Shown piece after piece: positions 8,978 through 18,332 of a DNA stretch of 64,000 nucleotides. The notes beneath the pieces are model-generated. The model ran no database searches and had not been told where the DNA came from. It saw only the letters and a program-made list of their open reading frames with translations. Origin of the DNA: Opitutia bacterium UBA4506 (GTDB lineage Bacteria > Verrucomicrobiota > Verrucomicrobiia > Opitutales > Puniceicoccaceae); contig DGMY01000044.1 in the NCBI GenBank assembly GCA_002388665.1, forward strand, positions 25,984 through 89,983, read 5' to 3'. Made by a program: the position numbers and the translations under genes. Position 1 is the first letter of the stretch; each line of letters starts with the position of its first letter.

Positions 8978-10174
8978 TTACTGGGAGGACGTCCACTTAC
9001 GGTACTCCTCGGCGAAGGTTCCCTCGCGAATCGAGCGCCGAATCTCGCTGGCCATCCAGGCCATGAAGGAGATGTTGTGGATCGCGAGTAGCTGGCCGCC
9101 CAGGGTTTCGCCGGCTTTGATCAGGTGATGGATGTAGGCTCGGGAGAAATTGCGTGAGGCCGGGGCGGGGAGTCGCTCGTCGAGGGGAGAGAGATCCTCG
9201 CGGAAGCGGGCGTTCTTCAGGTTGAGGTGCTCACGGCCCTCGTTTTCCCATGGGCAGCACAGTGCGCCACCGTGGCGGGCGAGGCGAGTGGGGTGCACGC
9301 AGTCGAAGGTATCAATGCCTATGGCGGCCCCTTCCCATAGATCGCGCAATCCTCCGATGCCGAGGAGGTGGGTCGGGCGGTCATCGCGGAGGTGGCGCCG
9401 AGCCCAGCTGGTGACTTCACGCATCTGCTCCTTGTCGGAACCGAGAGAGCCACCAATGGCTTGTCCGAAAAATGGTTGATCTGCGACGAACTGAGCGCTT
9501 TCGCGGCGGAGATCTTCGTAAACGCCTCCCTGAACGATCCCGTAGAGGGCCTGAGTCCCGTCGTAGCCTCGCTCGAACTCCTCTCGACTGCGAACAGCCC
9601 AGCGGTGACTCAACTGCATGGAGCGGGCGGTGTACTCACGCTCGACATGAAAAGGCGTGCACTCGTCGAGGACGACGATCAGGTCGGCACCAATCTTTTG
9701 CTGCGCTTGGATGGAGCTTTCAGGGGTGAGGAGAATTTTCTCCCCGTTTACGTAGGAATGAAAATGTGCACCTTCCTCGGTGATCTTTACGCCCGGTCCC
9801 TGTTTGCCGATCCGGCGGCGACCCTTGATCTCATCCGCGATCCAGCCGTGACCGATACTAAAAATCTGAAACCCGCCGGAGTCGGTGAGCATTGGACCAT
9901 CCCATCCCATCATCTTGTGGATGCCGCCGTGCTTGGCGATGATGTCCGGCCCCGGTTGGAGGAGCAGGTGGTAGGTATTGGAGAGAATGATGTCGGCTCC
10001 CGCGCCCTGTACCTGATCGATGGTGACCCCTTTGATCGCGGCTTTTGTGGCGCAGAAAATGAAATTGGGGGTCTCGATAATCCCGTGCGGAGTTTGGATG
10101 CGGCCGACCCGGGCCTTGGTCAGCGGGTCGGAGTGGAGAATATCGAAAGAAAACGATGATGAGTCGGTGGTCAT
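8978..10174 (-). CDS. tgt: Queuine/preQ1 tRNA-ribosyltransferase, zinc-site cysteines absent
   Basis: Tgt exchanges G34 of Asp, Asn, His and Tyr tRNAs for a queuosine precursor. Catalytic residues are present: LTDSGGFQ (D98), LDECTPF (D170, C172), GIVQGG, and FDCVHPTR (nucleophile D291). Two features are unusual. The C-terminal zinc motif C-x-C-x2-C is replaced by L335, A337 and S340, although the later His366 is kept. In the loop AIGGSLGS, Gly245 stands where bacterial preQ1-type enzymes have Val233 (Zymomonas numbering), as in eukaryotic queuine enzymes. The gene overlaps the transporter gene by 4 bases. Together this suggests salvage of a queuosine precursor, possibly queuine. Family membership is certain; the substrate is inferred. 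Confidence 0.93.
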   Translation of the reverse strand: MTTDSSSFSFDILHSDPLTKARVGRIQTPHGIIETPNFIFCATKAAIKGVTIDQVQGAGADIILSNTYHLLLQPGPDIIAKHGGIHKMMGWDGPMLTDSGGFQIFSIGHGWIADEIKGRRRIGKQGPGVKITEEGAHFHSYVNGEKILLTPESSIQAQQKIGADLIVVLDECTPFHVEREYTARSMQLSHRWAVRSREEFERGYDGTQALYGIVQGGVYEDLRRESAQFVADQPFFGQAIGGSLGSDKEQMREVTSWARRHLRDDRPTHLLGIGGLRDLWEGAAIGIDTFDCVHPTRLARHGGALCCPWENEGREHLNLKNARFREDLSPLDERLPAPASRNFSRAYIHHLIKAGETLGGQLLAIHNISFMAWMASEIRRSIREGTFAEEYRKWTSSQ

Positions 10175-10935
10175 GATGAAATTTGCGTGGGGGCCTGTTT
10201 CGGGCGGGCCAGATAGACGACGGGGCTGTCGAGGACGGCAACCAGCACTCGGAGCCCGTAGGTCCCGAGGATATAGGTAAAGATAAGGGGCTTCCAGCTG
10301 ACCGGCTCCGGGGCAAAAACCACGAAAGCGAGAACGCTGAAGACGATGCTATCCACCAAAGCGGAAAACCAGGTCGAGAGATTGTTGCGGAGCCAGAGGT
10401 GCTTTCCCTTGGTGACCGTCCGCAATCGGCTGAAGACCCAGATATCGTTGAACTGGCTGATGAGGTAGGCGGCGAGGCTGGCAATCAGGATGCCGGGGGC
10501 TGGCAAGAAAATTGCCTCGAGGTGGTTCTGCATAGCGGCTGCGGAGGCGCCGAGCTCGCCTTCACTTGGGTCGAGTGGGCGGAAGGCAATGGCCGCGAAC
10601 AGAAATAGGTCGAACAGGACCAGACCGACGAATCCGAGGATCACGCCCTTACGGGCTGCGGCCGCCCCGTGGTACTCGGTGAGAATGTCGGTGCAGAGGA
10701 AAGTCGTGGAGAACAGGATGGTCCCGAGCGCTACGGGGTCGGGGAAGACGGAGAACTGGGTCAACTTGAGGACATGCAGATTCCCGCCGATGATGGCGAC
10801 AGCCATGTACACATAGAGCCCCGCGGGGCCGAACCAGCGGTGTAGTGCCAGGATCACCGCGAACGCGGTGAGTAGGAGGCTGATCCAGATGAATTCCGGG
10901 GGGAGGGCCTGGAGTTGCTCGAGAAGTTCCCTCAC
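10171..10935 (-). CDS. yhhQ: Queuosine precursor transporter, YhhQ/QPTR family
   Basis: The 254-residue integral membrane protein has about six hydrophobic segments and the family signature TDILTEYHG after the third segment. YhhQ-family proteins import preQ0, preQ1 or queuine. The stop overlaps the tgt start (ATGA-type, 4 bases), so the two are translated together. Uptake and tRNA insertion would therefore be coupled. No queC, queD, queE or queF is present in this window, which fits salvage but does not exclude synthesis elsewhere. Confidence 0.9.
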   Translation of the reverse strand: MRELLEQLQALPPEFIWISLLLTAFAVILALHRWFGPAGLYVYMAVAIIGGNLHVLKLTQFSVFPDPVALGTILFSTTFLCTDILTEYHGAAAARKGVILGFVGLVLFDLFLFAAIAFRPLDPSEGELGASAAAMQNHLEAIFLPAPGILIASLAAYLISQFNDIWVFSRLRTVTKGKHLWLRNNLSTWFSALVDSIVFSVLAFVVFAPEPVSWKPLIFTYILGTYGLRVLVAVLDSPVVYLARPKQAPTQISS

Positions 10936-10972
10936 GCCTGAGTTCGGTCAAGTCACGATCGGTCGCGGCCGA

Positions 10973-11965
10973 TCAGATGAAGTATTGGATGTAGGCTTTC
11001 TCCCGCAGCCGCTGGAGCCAGCTTTCTTGCGCTTCGCGAGCGATTTGGTCCGTGAGTAGCTCTTCGATCGTGCTGCGTACCTCGGCCAGAGGAATGGAGC
11101 CCGCGGCGCGGATTTCCTCGACGTAGAAAAAGATGATACTGGTCTGGAAAGGGATCGGGTCGCTCACGCTGTCCGCTGGGAGCTCAAAGACGACCTCGCT
11201 GAGCTCGCTTCGCAGGTCGGCACGCTCGACCCAGCCGAGGCTACCACCACGGCGGGCTAGGCCATCATTGCTCATCTCTTTGGCGACGGATTGGAAGTCT
11301 TCTCCGGACTCAAGCATTTCAACGACCGTGGCGGCCCGTTCCTCGACCGGTTCTCCGCCGGGCTGGGGGGACAGCGTGATCTGGTAGAGCTTGATCTCGG
11401 ATCCGCGTTGGAACTGGGACTCGTTGGTCTCGTAAAACTCTTTGATCATCTGGGGGCTGATCTCCGCTTGATTGCGGCGCATCTGCTGTTTCATGACCTG
11501 GACGATGATCTTATCCTCCAGCTCTTGGCGGAAATCGCGCACGGTTTTGTCCTGGCTGCGAAGATAGCTCAGAAAGCGGTCTCGTTCCCCGTTGAAGTCC
11601 TCTTGGATGACATCGTTGAATTCACCCTCTACATAGGATTTGGGAATGGTCATTTCCTTCCCGCGGAAATCCTCGACGATGAGAATCTGATCGATGAGAT
11701 TCTGGAGGACGTCCCGTTGGAGACGAGTAACGTTCGCGTTGTATTCCTGCTGGTTGGAGGAGATCCGGGAGACCTGCTTGAGAAGGGGTTCCATTTCTCT
11801 GCGAACCTGCTCGACGGTAATAATCCTGCCCTCGACCTTGGCGGCAATTGCGTTTGGACGGTCGGCATCCCAGAGCTGCTCGACGCCTTCCTGAGCGGAC
11901 AGAATCGAACTGGTGAGAATAAGGAGGAGGGCCGCTGGCCCACGTAGTAGGAAAAGGAGGTTCAT
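10973..11965 (-). CDS. Periplasmic SurA-like peptidyl-prolyl isomerase
   Basis: The 330-residue protein starts with a signal peptide (about residues 1-24). A SurA_N-like helical chaperone region follows (about 40-170), then one parvulin-type PPIase domain (about 178-285) with the family pattern ED.QSVAKEMSNDGLARRGGSLGWV. SurA-type foldases help outer-membrane proteins fold. E. coli SurA has two parvulin domains; this protein has one. The start codon overlaps the stop of mfd by 4 bases, so the two are co-transcribed, with mfd first. Placement near pal and lol genes fits envelope biogenesis, although mfd itself is a DNA repair gene. Confidence 0.82.
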   Translation of the reverse strand: MNLLFLLRGPAALLLILTSSILSAQEGVEQLWDADRPNAIAAKVEGRIITVEQVRREMEPLLKQVSRISSNQQEYNANVTRLQRDVLQNLIDQILIVEDFRGKEMTIPKSYVEGEFNDVIQEDFNGERDRFLSYLRSQDKTVRDFRQELEDKIIVQVMKQQMRRNQAEISPQMIKEFYETNESQFQRGSEIKLYQITLSPQPGGEPVEERAATVVEMLESGEDFQSVAKEMSNDGLARRGGSLGWVERADLRSELSEVVFELPADSVSDPIPFQTSIIFFYVEEIRAAGSIPLAEVRSTIEELLTDQIAREAQESWLQRLREKAYIQYFI

Positions 11966-14900
11966 AGACGCGATATGATGCTATGGATTTCTGACAATCT
12001 GGAAAGGGGCTTTTTGCGGGTCAAGCGGGGAAAGCGGGTTCCGATTTTTACAAATGCCCCTTCAGAGCCCGTTCTTTTGAGCTGTAGGAGAGGTCCTTCG
12101 GTAGATACTGAGGCGATTTGATGATACTCAGCTTCGATGCGGATGCGTGTGACCGCGAGCAGAATCTGAACGGAATTGGGCATCTTTCCGAATCGATCGG
12201 CGATCTCGCGCTCGATTCGATCCATTTCGTCCCGGGTCGAGACGAGTCCGAGGCGTCGATAGAGATCCACCCGGATCCGGGATTCGGGGATGTATTCGGC
12301 AGGAATCTCGGCGGCCACTGTTTTGATGCGGCCGGGGTCGATCGCCTCTTTGCGGAAAACCTCGAAGCGTGCGTCGCCATCGGGCCGGGTGCGCCCGCCC
12401 CCCATTCCGCGATTGATAAAGTCGATGCGCACCTCTGCCCGAAGGTGGGAGGCGGTTTCTTCTCCTTTGAGCCGGGCGATACTTTGCCGGAGTAGTTGGC
12501 AGTACAGGTCGAAGCCGACCCCTGCGATCTCTCCACTTTGTTCCGCCCCGATCAGGTTGCCGGCTCCCCGCAGTTCGAGGTCCTTCATCGCAATCCGGTA
12601 GCCCGCTCCCAACTGGTTGTATTGGCGGATTGCCGACAACCGCTTGCGGGCGGAGTCGAGGACTCCCGTGTGTCGGTGAAGCAGGAGGTAGGCGTAGGCT
12701 TGGCGGTTGAACCGGCCTACCCGCCCACGAAGTTGGTAGAGTTGGGATAGGCCAAAGCGGTCTGCGCCCTCGATGATCATCGTATTGCAGTTGGGGATAT
12801 CGAGCCCCGATTCGATGATCGTCGTGCACAGAAGTAGGTCGTACCGGCCGGAGACGAACTCGGTCATGACCTCCTCGAGTTCGCCTTCTTCCATCTGCCC
12901 GTGACCGACTGCAATGCGAAGACCGGGGAACATCGTCCGCAATTTTTCTTCCACGACTCGAATCGTCTTCACCCGGTTGTGGAGATAGAACACTTGGCCG
13001 CCACGGGAGACCTCCTGGTCGATGGCGGATCGGATCAGGGCCTCCGAATAGGGCCGCACATGGGTTTCGACGGGGAGTCGGTCTCGCGGCGGAGTTTCGA
13101 TGACGCTGAGATCACGCGCCCCCGCTAGTGCGAGATACAGGGTGCGGGGAATCGGGGTGGCGCTCATGCTGAGGACGTCGACGTCGGTTCGCATCCGCTT
13201 GAGGGTTTCTTTCTGGCGGACTCCGAAACGGTGCTCCTCGTCGATGACTAAAAGACCGAGATCCTGAAATTTGACCGCTTTGCTCAACAGGCTGTGCGTG
13301 CCGATGACGACATCGATTCTCCCCTGCCGCAATTGTTGGCGAATGCGCCGTTGCTCACCGGGGGAGCGGAATCGGCTGAGCATCTCGACGCTGATGGGAA
13401 AGTCCGCAAACCGATCGCGTATATTTTGAAAATGCTGTTGGCATAGGACGGTCGTGGGGACGAGAAGGGCGGCTTGTTTGCCGTCCATGACTGCCTTGAA
13501 AATCGTTCGGATCGCCACCTCAGTCTTGCCGAATCCGACATCGCCGCAAATTAGCCGGTCCATCGGGCGCGCCATTTCCATATCCCGTTTGGCGGATTGG
13601 ATAGCGGTTAGCTGATCAGGGGTCTCGCGAAACGGAAAGGAAGATTCGAAGTCAGTCTGCCAGGGCGTGTCTTCGGCGAACGCATGACCGGGGGTGGTTT
13701 CGCGCTTGGCTTGGATTTCCAAAAGTTGGGCCGCGAGATCGAGGGTGGAACTTTCGGCGGAGCGGCGCGCTTTTTCCCAAATACCCGATCCGGGCTTCCC
13801 GAGTTTAGGAGCCGCTTTGCGCAGACCCACATAGCGAGACAGGAGGTGGGCCTCTGTCAGCGGGAGGGAGATGCGGATTCCTTCGGCGAACTCCAGTGTG
13901 ATGACCTCACGCGACTCTCCGGCGATCTCGAGAGGGACGATTCCTTTGAAAAGACAGATGCCGTGGGTGAGGTGGACGAGGTGATCGCCCTCAACTAGTT
14001 CTGAAAAATCGAGAAGGCTGTCGACGCTGGTTCGGGTGGGGAGTGCGCGTTCGGAGATTCGCTCCAGGCGGGTCCGATCGCGGCCAAAAATTTCCCGATC
14101 GGTTACGTAGAGCTCGGAGCCATCGGGGCCTTCGCGCCACGCACCGCGCCGGAGATTTCCGTGAAGGATGGGAGGGGAGAATTTGCTGAGGATTGCGTCC
14201 TCGGCCATCCACTCGCGAAATCGTTTCTCCTCGTTCTCACCGGGCAGGACCAAATGGATCTTGGCCCCTTCGGATTGGAGGTTGGCGAGTTTGTGGAGAA
14301 AGTTTCGTCGGGTGGATTCCTCATGTGCGGTGCGGTCGGCACCGAGGAGACCCCGGATCAAATCGCCCCGCAGGGTTTCAGGATCGCGGGTGATCAGGGC
14401 TTTGTTGGGGTGGGGAAGAGCCAGCGGGATCACGGTCTCGACATCGGAGAGAAGGAGAGCGGAGTCCTTGGTCGCGCCCGGTCGTTCAAAAAGCAGCTCC
14501 ATCGACGGAAGGCTGCCGCTCCCGGAGGGGCGCGGGGCACCTTTCCCGTGGGTGAGGCGCTCGGGTTTTTCGAACAGAGACGGGTGAGTGCGGCGAAGCG
14601 AGTCCGGTTCGTCGAGGATCCAGGCGGTGGGCTGATCGAGATAGTCAGCCAGCGAACCTACGGTGGCCGGATCGGAGTCGTTCTGCGTCGGGCCGATCCA
14701 GACCTCAGTCATCTCCCCGGTGGAAAGTTGGCTTGTCGGGTCGAACGGGCGAATGCTCTCGATCTCATCTCCGAAGAAATCGATTCGAATCGGGTGGGCC
14801 ATGCTGACGGGGTAGACATCGACCAAATTCCCCCGAAGGGCGAACTCGCCGGGCCGCTCGCAGACGGGCTCATTGTCGTAGCCCAACTCGTGGGAGAGTC

Positions 14901-15339
14901 GGCGTGCGATCTCGGCGGGAGGGATTTCATCGCCGGTCTTCAGCGCGATCCGCTGATTGCACAGAGATTGACGGGCGAGGACGGGATCGAGAAGGGCCTC
15001 GGGGGTGGAGACGAGAAGAATCCGCTCGTCGGGCTTGCGGTCTACCAGGGCGGCGAGAGCAGCGGCGCGGTCCCACTCGGCTTCCAGCCGGGCACCATCG
15101 CGATTGGCGGCTTCCTTGGCGAGCGGGGGGAAGGGGAGGATGGTTAGATCAAAACCGTATTGATCGCGAAAGAATCCGATCTCGACCGCGCGCTCAATTG
15201 CGGTGCGGTACCGTGCCGTAAGGAGAAAGGCTTGCGGGGCAGGATCTTCCTGGAGCCAGTCTGCAGCAATCCAGCCCAGAGCGGATTCGACCACTCCAGA
15301 ATAACGAACCAAAGAACCTGGAAAACCGACTGGCTCCAT
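11962..15339 (-). CDS. mfd: Transcription-repair coupling factor Mfd
   Basis: Mfd removes RNA polymerase stalled at DNA lesions and recruits the UvrABC system. The 1125 residues are close to the family size (about 1150). The N-terminal part is UvrB-like. The RNA polymerase-interacting region follows (EGDHLVHLTHGICLFKG). The RecG-like translocase has Walker A CGDVGFGKTE (about 598-607), the DEEH box VIDEEHRFGV (about 698) and SATPIPRTLYLALAGARD. Motif VI region residues such as QLYQLRGRVGR and the C-terminal D7 domain are present. It is the first gene of the mfd-surA-like pair. Confidence 0.96.
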   Translation of the reverse strand: MEPVGFPGSLVRYSGVVESALGWIAADWLQEDPAPQAFLLTARYRTAIERAVEIGFFRDQYGFDLTILPFPPLAKEAANRDGARLEAEWDRAAALAALVDRKPDERILLVSTPEALLDPVLARQSLCNQRIALKTGDEIPPAEIARRLSHELGYDNEPVCERPGEFALRGNLVDVYPVSMAHPIRIDFFGDEIESIRPFDPTSQLSTGEMTEVWIGPTQNDSDPATVGSLADYLDQPTAWILDEPDSLRRTHPSLFEKPERLTHGKGAPRPSGSGSLPSMELLFERPGATKDSALLLSDVETVIPLALPHPNKALITRDPETLRGDLIRGLLGADRTAHEESTRRNFLHKLANLQSEGAKIHLVLPGENEEKRFREWMAEDAILSKFSPPILHGNLRRGAWREGPDGSELYVTDREIFGRDRTRLERISERALPTRTSVDSLLDFSELVEGDHLVHLTHGICLFKGIVPLEIAGESREVITLEFAEGIRISLPLTEAHLLSRYVGLRKAAPKLGKPGSGIWEKARRSAESSTLDLAAQLLEIQAKRETTPGHAFAEDTPWQTDFESSFPFRETPDQLTAIQSAKRDMEMARPMDRLICGDVGFGKTEVAIRTIFKAVMDGKQAALLVPTTVLCQQHFQNIRDRFADFPISVEMLSRFRSPGEQRRIRQQLRQGRIDVVIGTHSLLSKAVKFQDLGLLVIDEEHRFGVRQKETLKRMRTDVDVLSMSATPIPRTLYLALAGARDLSVIETPPRDRLPVETHVRPYSEALIRSAIDQEVSRGGQVFYLHNRVKTIRVVEEKLRTMFPGLRIAVGHGQMEEGELEEVMTEFVSGRYDLLLCTTIIESGLDIPNCNTMIIEGADRFGLSQLYQLRGRVGRFNRQAYAYLLLHRHTGVLDSARKRLSAIRQYNQLGAGYRIAMKDLELRGAGNLIGAEQSGEIAGVGFDLYCQLLRQSIARLKGEETASHLRAEVRIDFINRGMGGGRTRPDGDARFEVFRKEAIDPGRIKTVAAEIPAEYIPESRIRVDLYRRLGLVSTRDEMDRIEREIADRFGKMPNSVQILLAVTRIRIEAEYHQIASVSTEGPLLQLKRTGSEGAFVKIGTRFPRLTRKKPLSRLSEIHSIISRL

Positions 15340-15508
15340 TCTCTAAGCGGGAACTGGAGACGGGAAAAACGCAACTGGAATTGTACTTTGCGCTGAGGCG
15401 AAATGCGGTGCCGTCCCTCCTGTGATTGTATTTATGGCGATGAACCGGGTGTTGATTCCAGAGTCCGGCGGTATTCGGAGGCTCGTAGAGGGCAGTCGCC
15501 CAAAAAGA

Positions 15509-15541
15509 AACCCGGAACCGAGGGAGGGTCGGTTCCGGGTT
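15509..15541 (-). terminator. Intrinsic terminator of mscS
   Basis: A perfect 13-bp stem (AACCCGGAACCGA with TCGGTTCCGGGTT) has a 7-base loop. Read on the minus strand it is followed by TTTCTTTTT, the classical terminator form. It lies 52 bases beyond the mscS stop. A second 8-bp hairpin (15548-15569, GACGAACC with GGTTCGTC) sits between it and the gene. Confidence 0.85.
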
Positions 15542-15592
15542 AGGAGGGACGAACCGCAATGGGTTCGTCTGGGAAGATGAAATCCGAACGGC

Positions 15593-16453
15593 TTAGGAAG
15601 CCGCTTCTTCAGATTCTGGTGCAGAATCGCGGATAATGTGAACATCCTGTTGTGGGAACGGGATGGTGATTCCGTTGGAATCGAAGGCTTTCTTGATTTT
15701 CTCGCGTGTTTCGGCGAGGACAGGCCACCAGTTGGATGGTGCTACCCATGGGCGGGCGACCAAGTCGATGGAGCTGTCACCAAAGTTCATCAGGGCAACG
15801 GATACTTTAGGATCTTCGAGGACGCGGTCGTCCTGATTCAAAATGCCCAGAACAATCTCACGCGCTTGATCGACGTCGTCCTCGTAGCTGATCGAGAACT
15901 CGATGTCGACGCGGCGGCTTGGGTAGGCGTTGATATTGGTAATGACACTGTCGAGGAATTTGCCGTTGGGAACGATCATTTGCTTCCCGTCGAAGCTCTT
16001 CATCTCGGTGGTCAACATATCGATTCCGACGATGACCCCGACAACTCCTCCACCATCGATAACGTCACCGGTCTTAAATGGGCGAAAGAGCAGGATCATT
16101 ACACCCGCAGCGAAATTGGAGAGAGACCCTTGCAGTGCGAGACCGACAGCAAGACCGGCGGCACCGAGGATGGCGACGACGGAGGTCACGGGTACGCCAA
16201 GCTTTCCCAGGGCGGCTACGATGACCACGGTCATCAGCAGGTAATAAATAACACTTCCGGCAAAGCGGCTGAGAGAGGCGTCGATCTGGCGACTTTCGCA
16301 AACCTTCGTAAATACGTTTTTAAGAATATTGCAGATCCATTTTCCCACGAAGAAAATGATGATTGCAGTGAGTAGGTTGAGCGCCCATTGGGCAGCCAAA
16401 TTGTCGATGTTGTCCATCGTTACCATTTGGGCGAGAGTCGTTAGTTGAGTCAT
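15593..16453 (-). CDS. mscS: Small-conductance mechanosensitive channel, MscS family
   Basis: The 286-residue protein has three N-terminal membrane helices (about 22-42, 63-83, 88-120) and the pore-lining third helix pattern GAAGLAVGLALQGSLSNFAAGVMIL. The MscS beta domain follows (RPFKTGDVIDGGG.VG.V) and then the alpha/beta cage. Length equals E. coli MscS (286). It opens under membrane tension and protects the cell from hypo-osmotic shock. It ends in a strong terminator and probably forms its own transcription unit. The upstream 176 bases separate it from the FloA/NfeD operon. Confidence 0.94.
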   Translation of the reverse strand: MTQLTTLAQMVTMDNIDNLAAQWALNLLTAIIIFFVGKWICNILKNVFTKVCESRQIDASLSRFAGSVIYYLLMTVVIVAALGKLGVPVTSVVAILGAAGLAVGLALQGSLSNFAAGVMILLFRPFKTGDVIDGGGVVGVIVGIDMLTTEMKSFDGKQMIVPNGKFLDSVITNINAYPSRRVDIEFSISYEDDVDQAREIVLGILNQDDRVLEDPKVSVALMNFGDSSIDLVARPWVAPSNWWPVLAETREKIKKAFDSNGITIPFPQQDVHIIRDSAPESEEAAS

Positions 16454-16591
16454 AGTGGTCGCATCGAGGGTGAAGTTGAGAGAAGTTTGAACGTCGTTAA
16501 TAGGCTTTTCGGAGCGGCTCGAAGGTCAACCTCATAATTTGGGCCGCCCGACGGTGGAATCGGGGGGGGTCGGCGTCTCATCGGGGCTGCT

Positions 16592-16608
16592 GCCCTCGGC
16601 CCGAGGGC
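16592..16608 (-). other. GC-rich hairpin after the FloA operon
   Basis: GCCCTCGG and CCGAGGGC meet almost directly, giving 6-7 usable pairs. It lies 22 bases beyond the stop of the last gene of the FloA/NfeD operon, but no T-run follows. It could be a 3'-end stabiliser or a pause site. Confidence 0.3.
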
Positions 16609-16629
16609 TCCCGGCAGGATAGTGTACGA

Positions 16630-17253
16630 CTACAAATCGAAGCTCGATCGCATCTGCCCATCGCGCCGCATGCCGACGGGAGTTCCGAACACCTCGTGAA
16701 GAATGAAACTTTTCTGCAGGTTCTCGGGATCGTCCAGCGCCTCTTTGAGAAACTGACGATAATTTGTCGATGATTGAGCCGCCTTGCGCTTGGAGCCGGC
16801 CAGCTTGACCGCGGCGACTCGCTTCTGCGCTTCGCGGCGTGCGGTATCCGCTTTCTCCCGGGCCAGCTCGACCTGCTTCATCTGGATCTCCAAATCGCGC
16901 TCGATCTTGGATTGCCCGAAGGGGTCGGGAGCGGGGGCGAGGGGAGTCGGCTGTGGCGCCTGGGCCCGCCGCTCGGTCATTCCGCGGTGAGGTTGGGACT
17001 CACGCAAGACCGCACCGCCCGAGGCAGGCTCGGGACGGGCGGGCTTCTCCGGAGTTTGTGGAGACTGCTCAGGGCTGCCTTTCCGGCGCTCTTGAATTTT
17101 TCGGCGAAGTTCCTCGCGAATCCTGCGAAGATCGTCGGCGCCACCCTCTCCGGATTCCTTATCTTCATCCCCGGACTTCTTGCCGAGAATATTCGACACG
17201 AAGTAGACCGCGAAAAAGATCAGCGGAACGAGGATTTCAAAAAGGTTGTCCAT
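16630..17253 (-). CDS. Membrane-anchored protein with charged coiled-coil-like region, unknown function
   Basis: The 207-residue protein has one N-terminal membrane helix (about 5-24) and a highly charged segment (about 27-60). A proline-rich linker follows, then a helical heptad-like stretch rich in E, K, A and R (about 115-170; LEIQMKQVELAREKADTARREAQKRV). No known domain is recognised. It is the last gene of the nfeD-nfeD-floA series, 29 bases after floA, so it may act with the flotillin scaffold. The codon use and clean operon spacing support a real gene. Confidence 0.7.
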   Translation of the reverse strand: MDNLFEILVPLIFFAVYFVSNILGKKSGDEDKESGEGGADDLRRIREELRRKIQERRKGSPEQSPQTPEKPARPEPASGGAVLRESQPHRGMTERRAQAPQPTPLAPAPDPFGQSKIERDLEIQMKQVELAREKADTARREAQKRVAAVKLAGSKRKAAQSSTNYRQFLKEALDDPENLQKSFILHEVFGTPVGMRRDGQMRSSFDL

Positions 17254-17282
17254 GGGGAAGTCGTGGTTGGGTCGTCTCCCGC

Positions 17283-18332
17283 TTAGCTCTGGCCGGGAAT
17301 CTCGGTGGCGTCATCGTCGTCCTTCGAGATGGTTTCCCGCATCTTGGTATCGGCCTGGATGTTGTTGAGGCGGTAGTAGTCCATGACACCGAGATTTCCT
17401 TCGCGGAGGGCGTCGGCAATGGCCATAGGAACCTGAGCTTGGGCTTCGACAAGCTTGGCCTGCATCTCTTGTACCTTTGCCTTCATCTCTTGCTCGAGGG
17501 CGACCGCCGCCGCGCGACGGATTTCCGCCTGGGCTTGGGCCATATTCTTATTGGCCTCGGCCTGGGCGACCTGGAGCTTGGCCCCAATATTTTCCCCGAC
17601 ATCCACATCGGCGATATCGATGGAAAGGATTTCAAAGGCGGTACCCACATCCAATCCGCGCTGCAGAACCACCTTGGAGATGGAGTCCGGGCTTTCGAGA
17701 ACGGTTTTGTAGGTGTCGGCTGAACCGATGGTGGTCACGATACCTTCACCCACTCGGGCGATGATGGTTTCTTCGAGGGCGCTGCCGACGTAACGGTCAA
17801 GATTGGACCGCACGGTGACCCGGGCGCGGGCTTTCACTTGGATCCCGTCTTTGGCCACACCGTCGATGCTGCGTCGGCCCGCATTGGGGTCCGGGCAGTC
17901 AATCACCTTGGGGTTGATCGAGGTACGAACCGCTTCGACCACGGATTTTCCGGTGCCCTTGGTCGCGAGATCAATCGCGCAGGCACGTGTCCAGTCAAGG
18001 GCGATGGAAGCCTTGTCGGCTGCGATGAGGGCCTGGACCGTATGAATGATATTACCCTCGGCGAGGTAGTGGGCTTCAATCTGGTCGGTGCTGATCTCGA
18101 TTCCGGCCTTGGAGGCGGTAATACGGGCGTCGGTTACCAGTTTATAGTCCACCGACCGGAGCTTCATGGCTACGAGGGTGAAGATGCTCACAGGAGCTCC
18201 AGCGAGGTAGGCTTTGAGCCAGACGCTGAAAAAAGATACCAGGATGTAAACCAGGACCAGAACGATGACGGCGAGGATGCCGAGACCGACCATTGGCCAA
18301 GGGACTGCTGCGAAGAATGTGAGGGAGTTCAT
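17283..18332 (-). CDS. floA: Flotillin-like protein FloA (YqfA family)
   Basis: The 349-residue protein has an N-terminal membrane-inserted segment (about 14-38), then a SPFH/band-7-like domain and an Ala/Glu/Gln-rich helix region (about 255-310; QAEANKNMAQAQAEIRRAAAV). This matches the bacterial FloA/YqfA family (about 330 residues), which forms membrane-organising assemblies and is usually paired with NfeD proteins. Two NfeD-type genes lie directly upstream. The start overlaps the preceding stop by 4 bases. Confidence 0.93.
   Translation of the reverse strand: MNSLTFFAAVPWPMVGLGILAVIVLVLVYILVSFFSVWLKAYLAGAPVSIFTLVAMKLRSVDYKLVTDARITASKAGIEISTDQIEAHYLAEGNIIHTVQALIAADKASIALDWTRACAIDLATKGTGKSVVEAVRTSINPKVIDCPDPNAGRRSIDGVAKDGIQVKARARVTVRSNLDRYVGSALEETIIARVGEGIVTTIGSADTYKTVLESPDSISKVVLQRGLDVGTAFEILSIDIADVDVGENIGAKLQVAQAEANKNMAQAQAEIRRAAAVALEQEMKAKVQEMQAKLVEAQAQVPMAIADALREGNLGVMDYYRLNNIQADTKMRETISKDDDDATEIPGQS

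Noticed and set aside
15340..15592. Minus-strand ORFs of 100-121 codons between mscS and mfd
   Set aside because: They span a clear terminator hairpin and have random composition.
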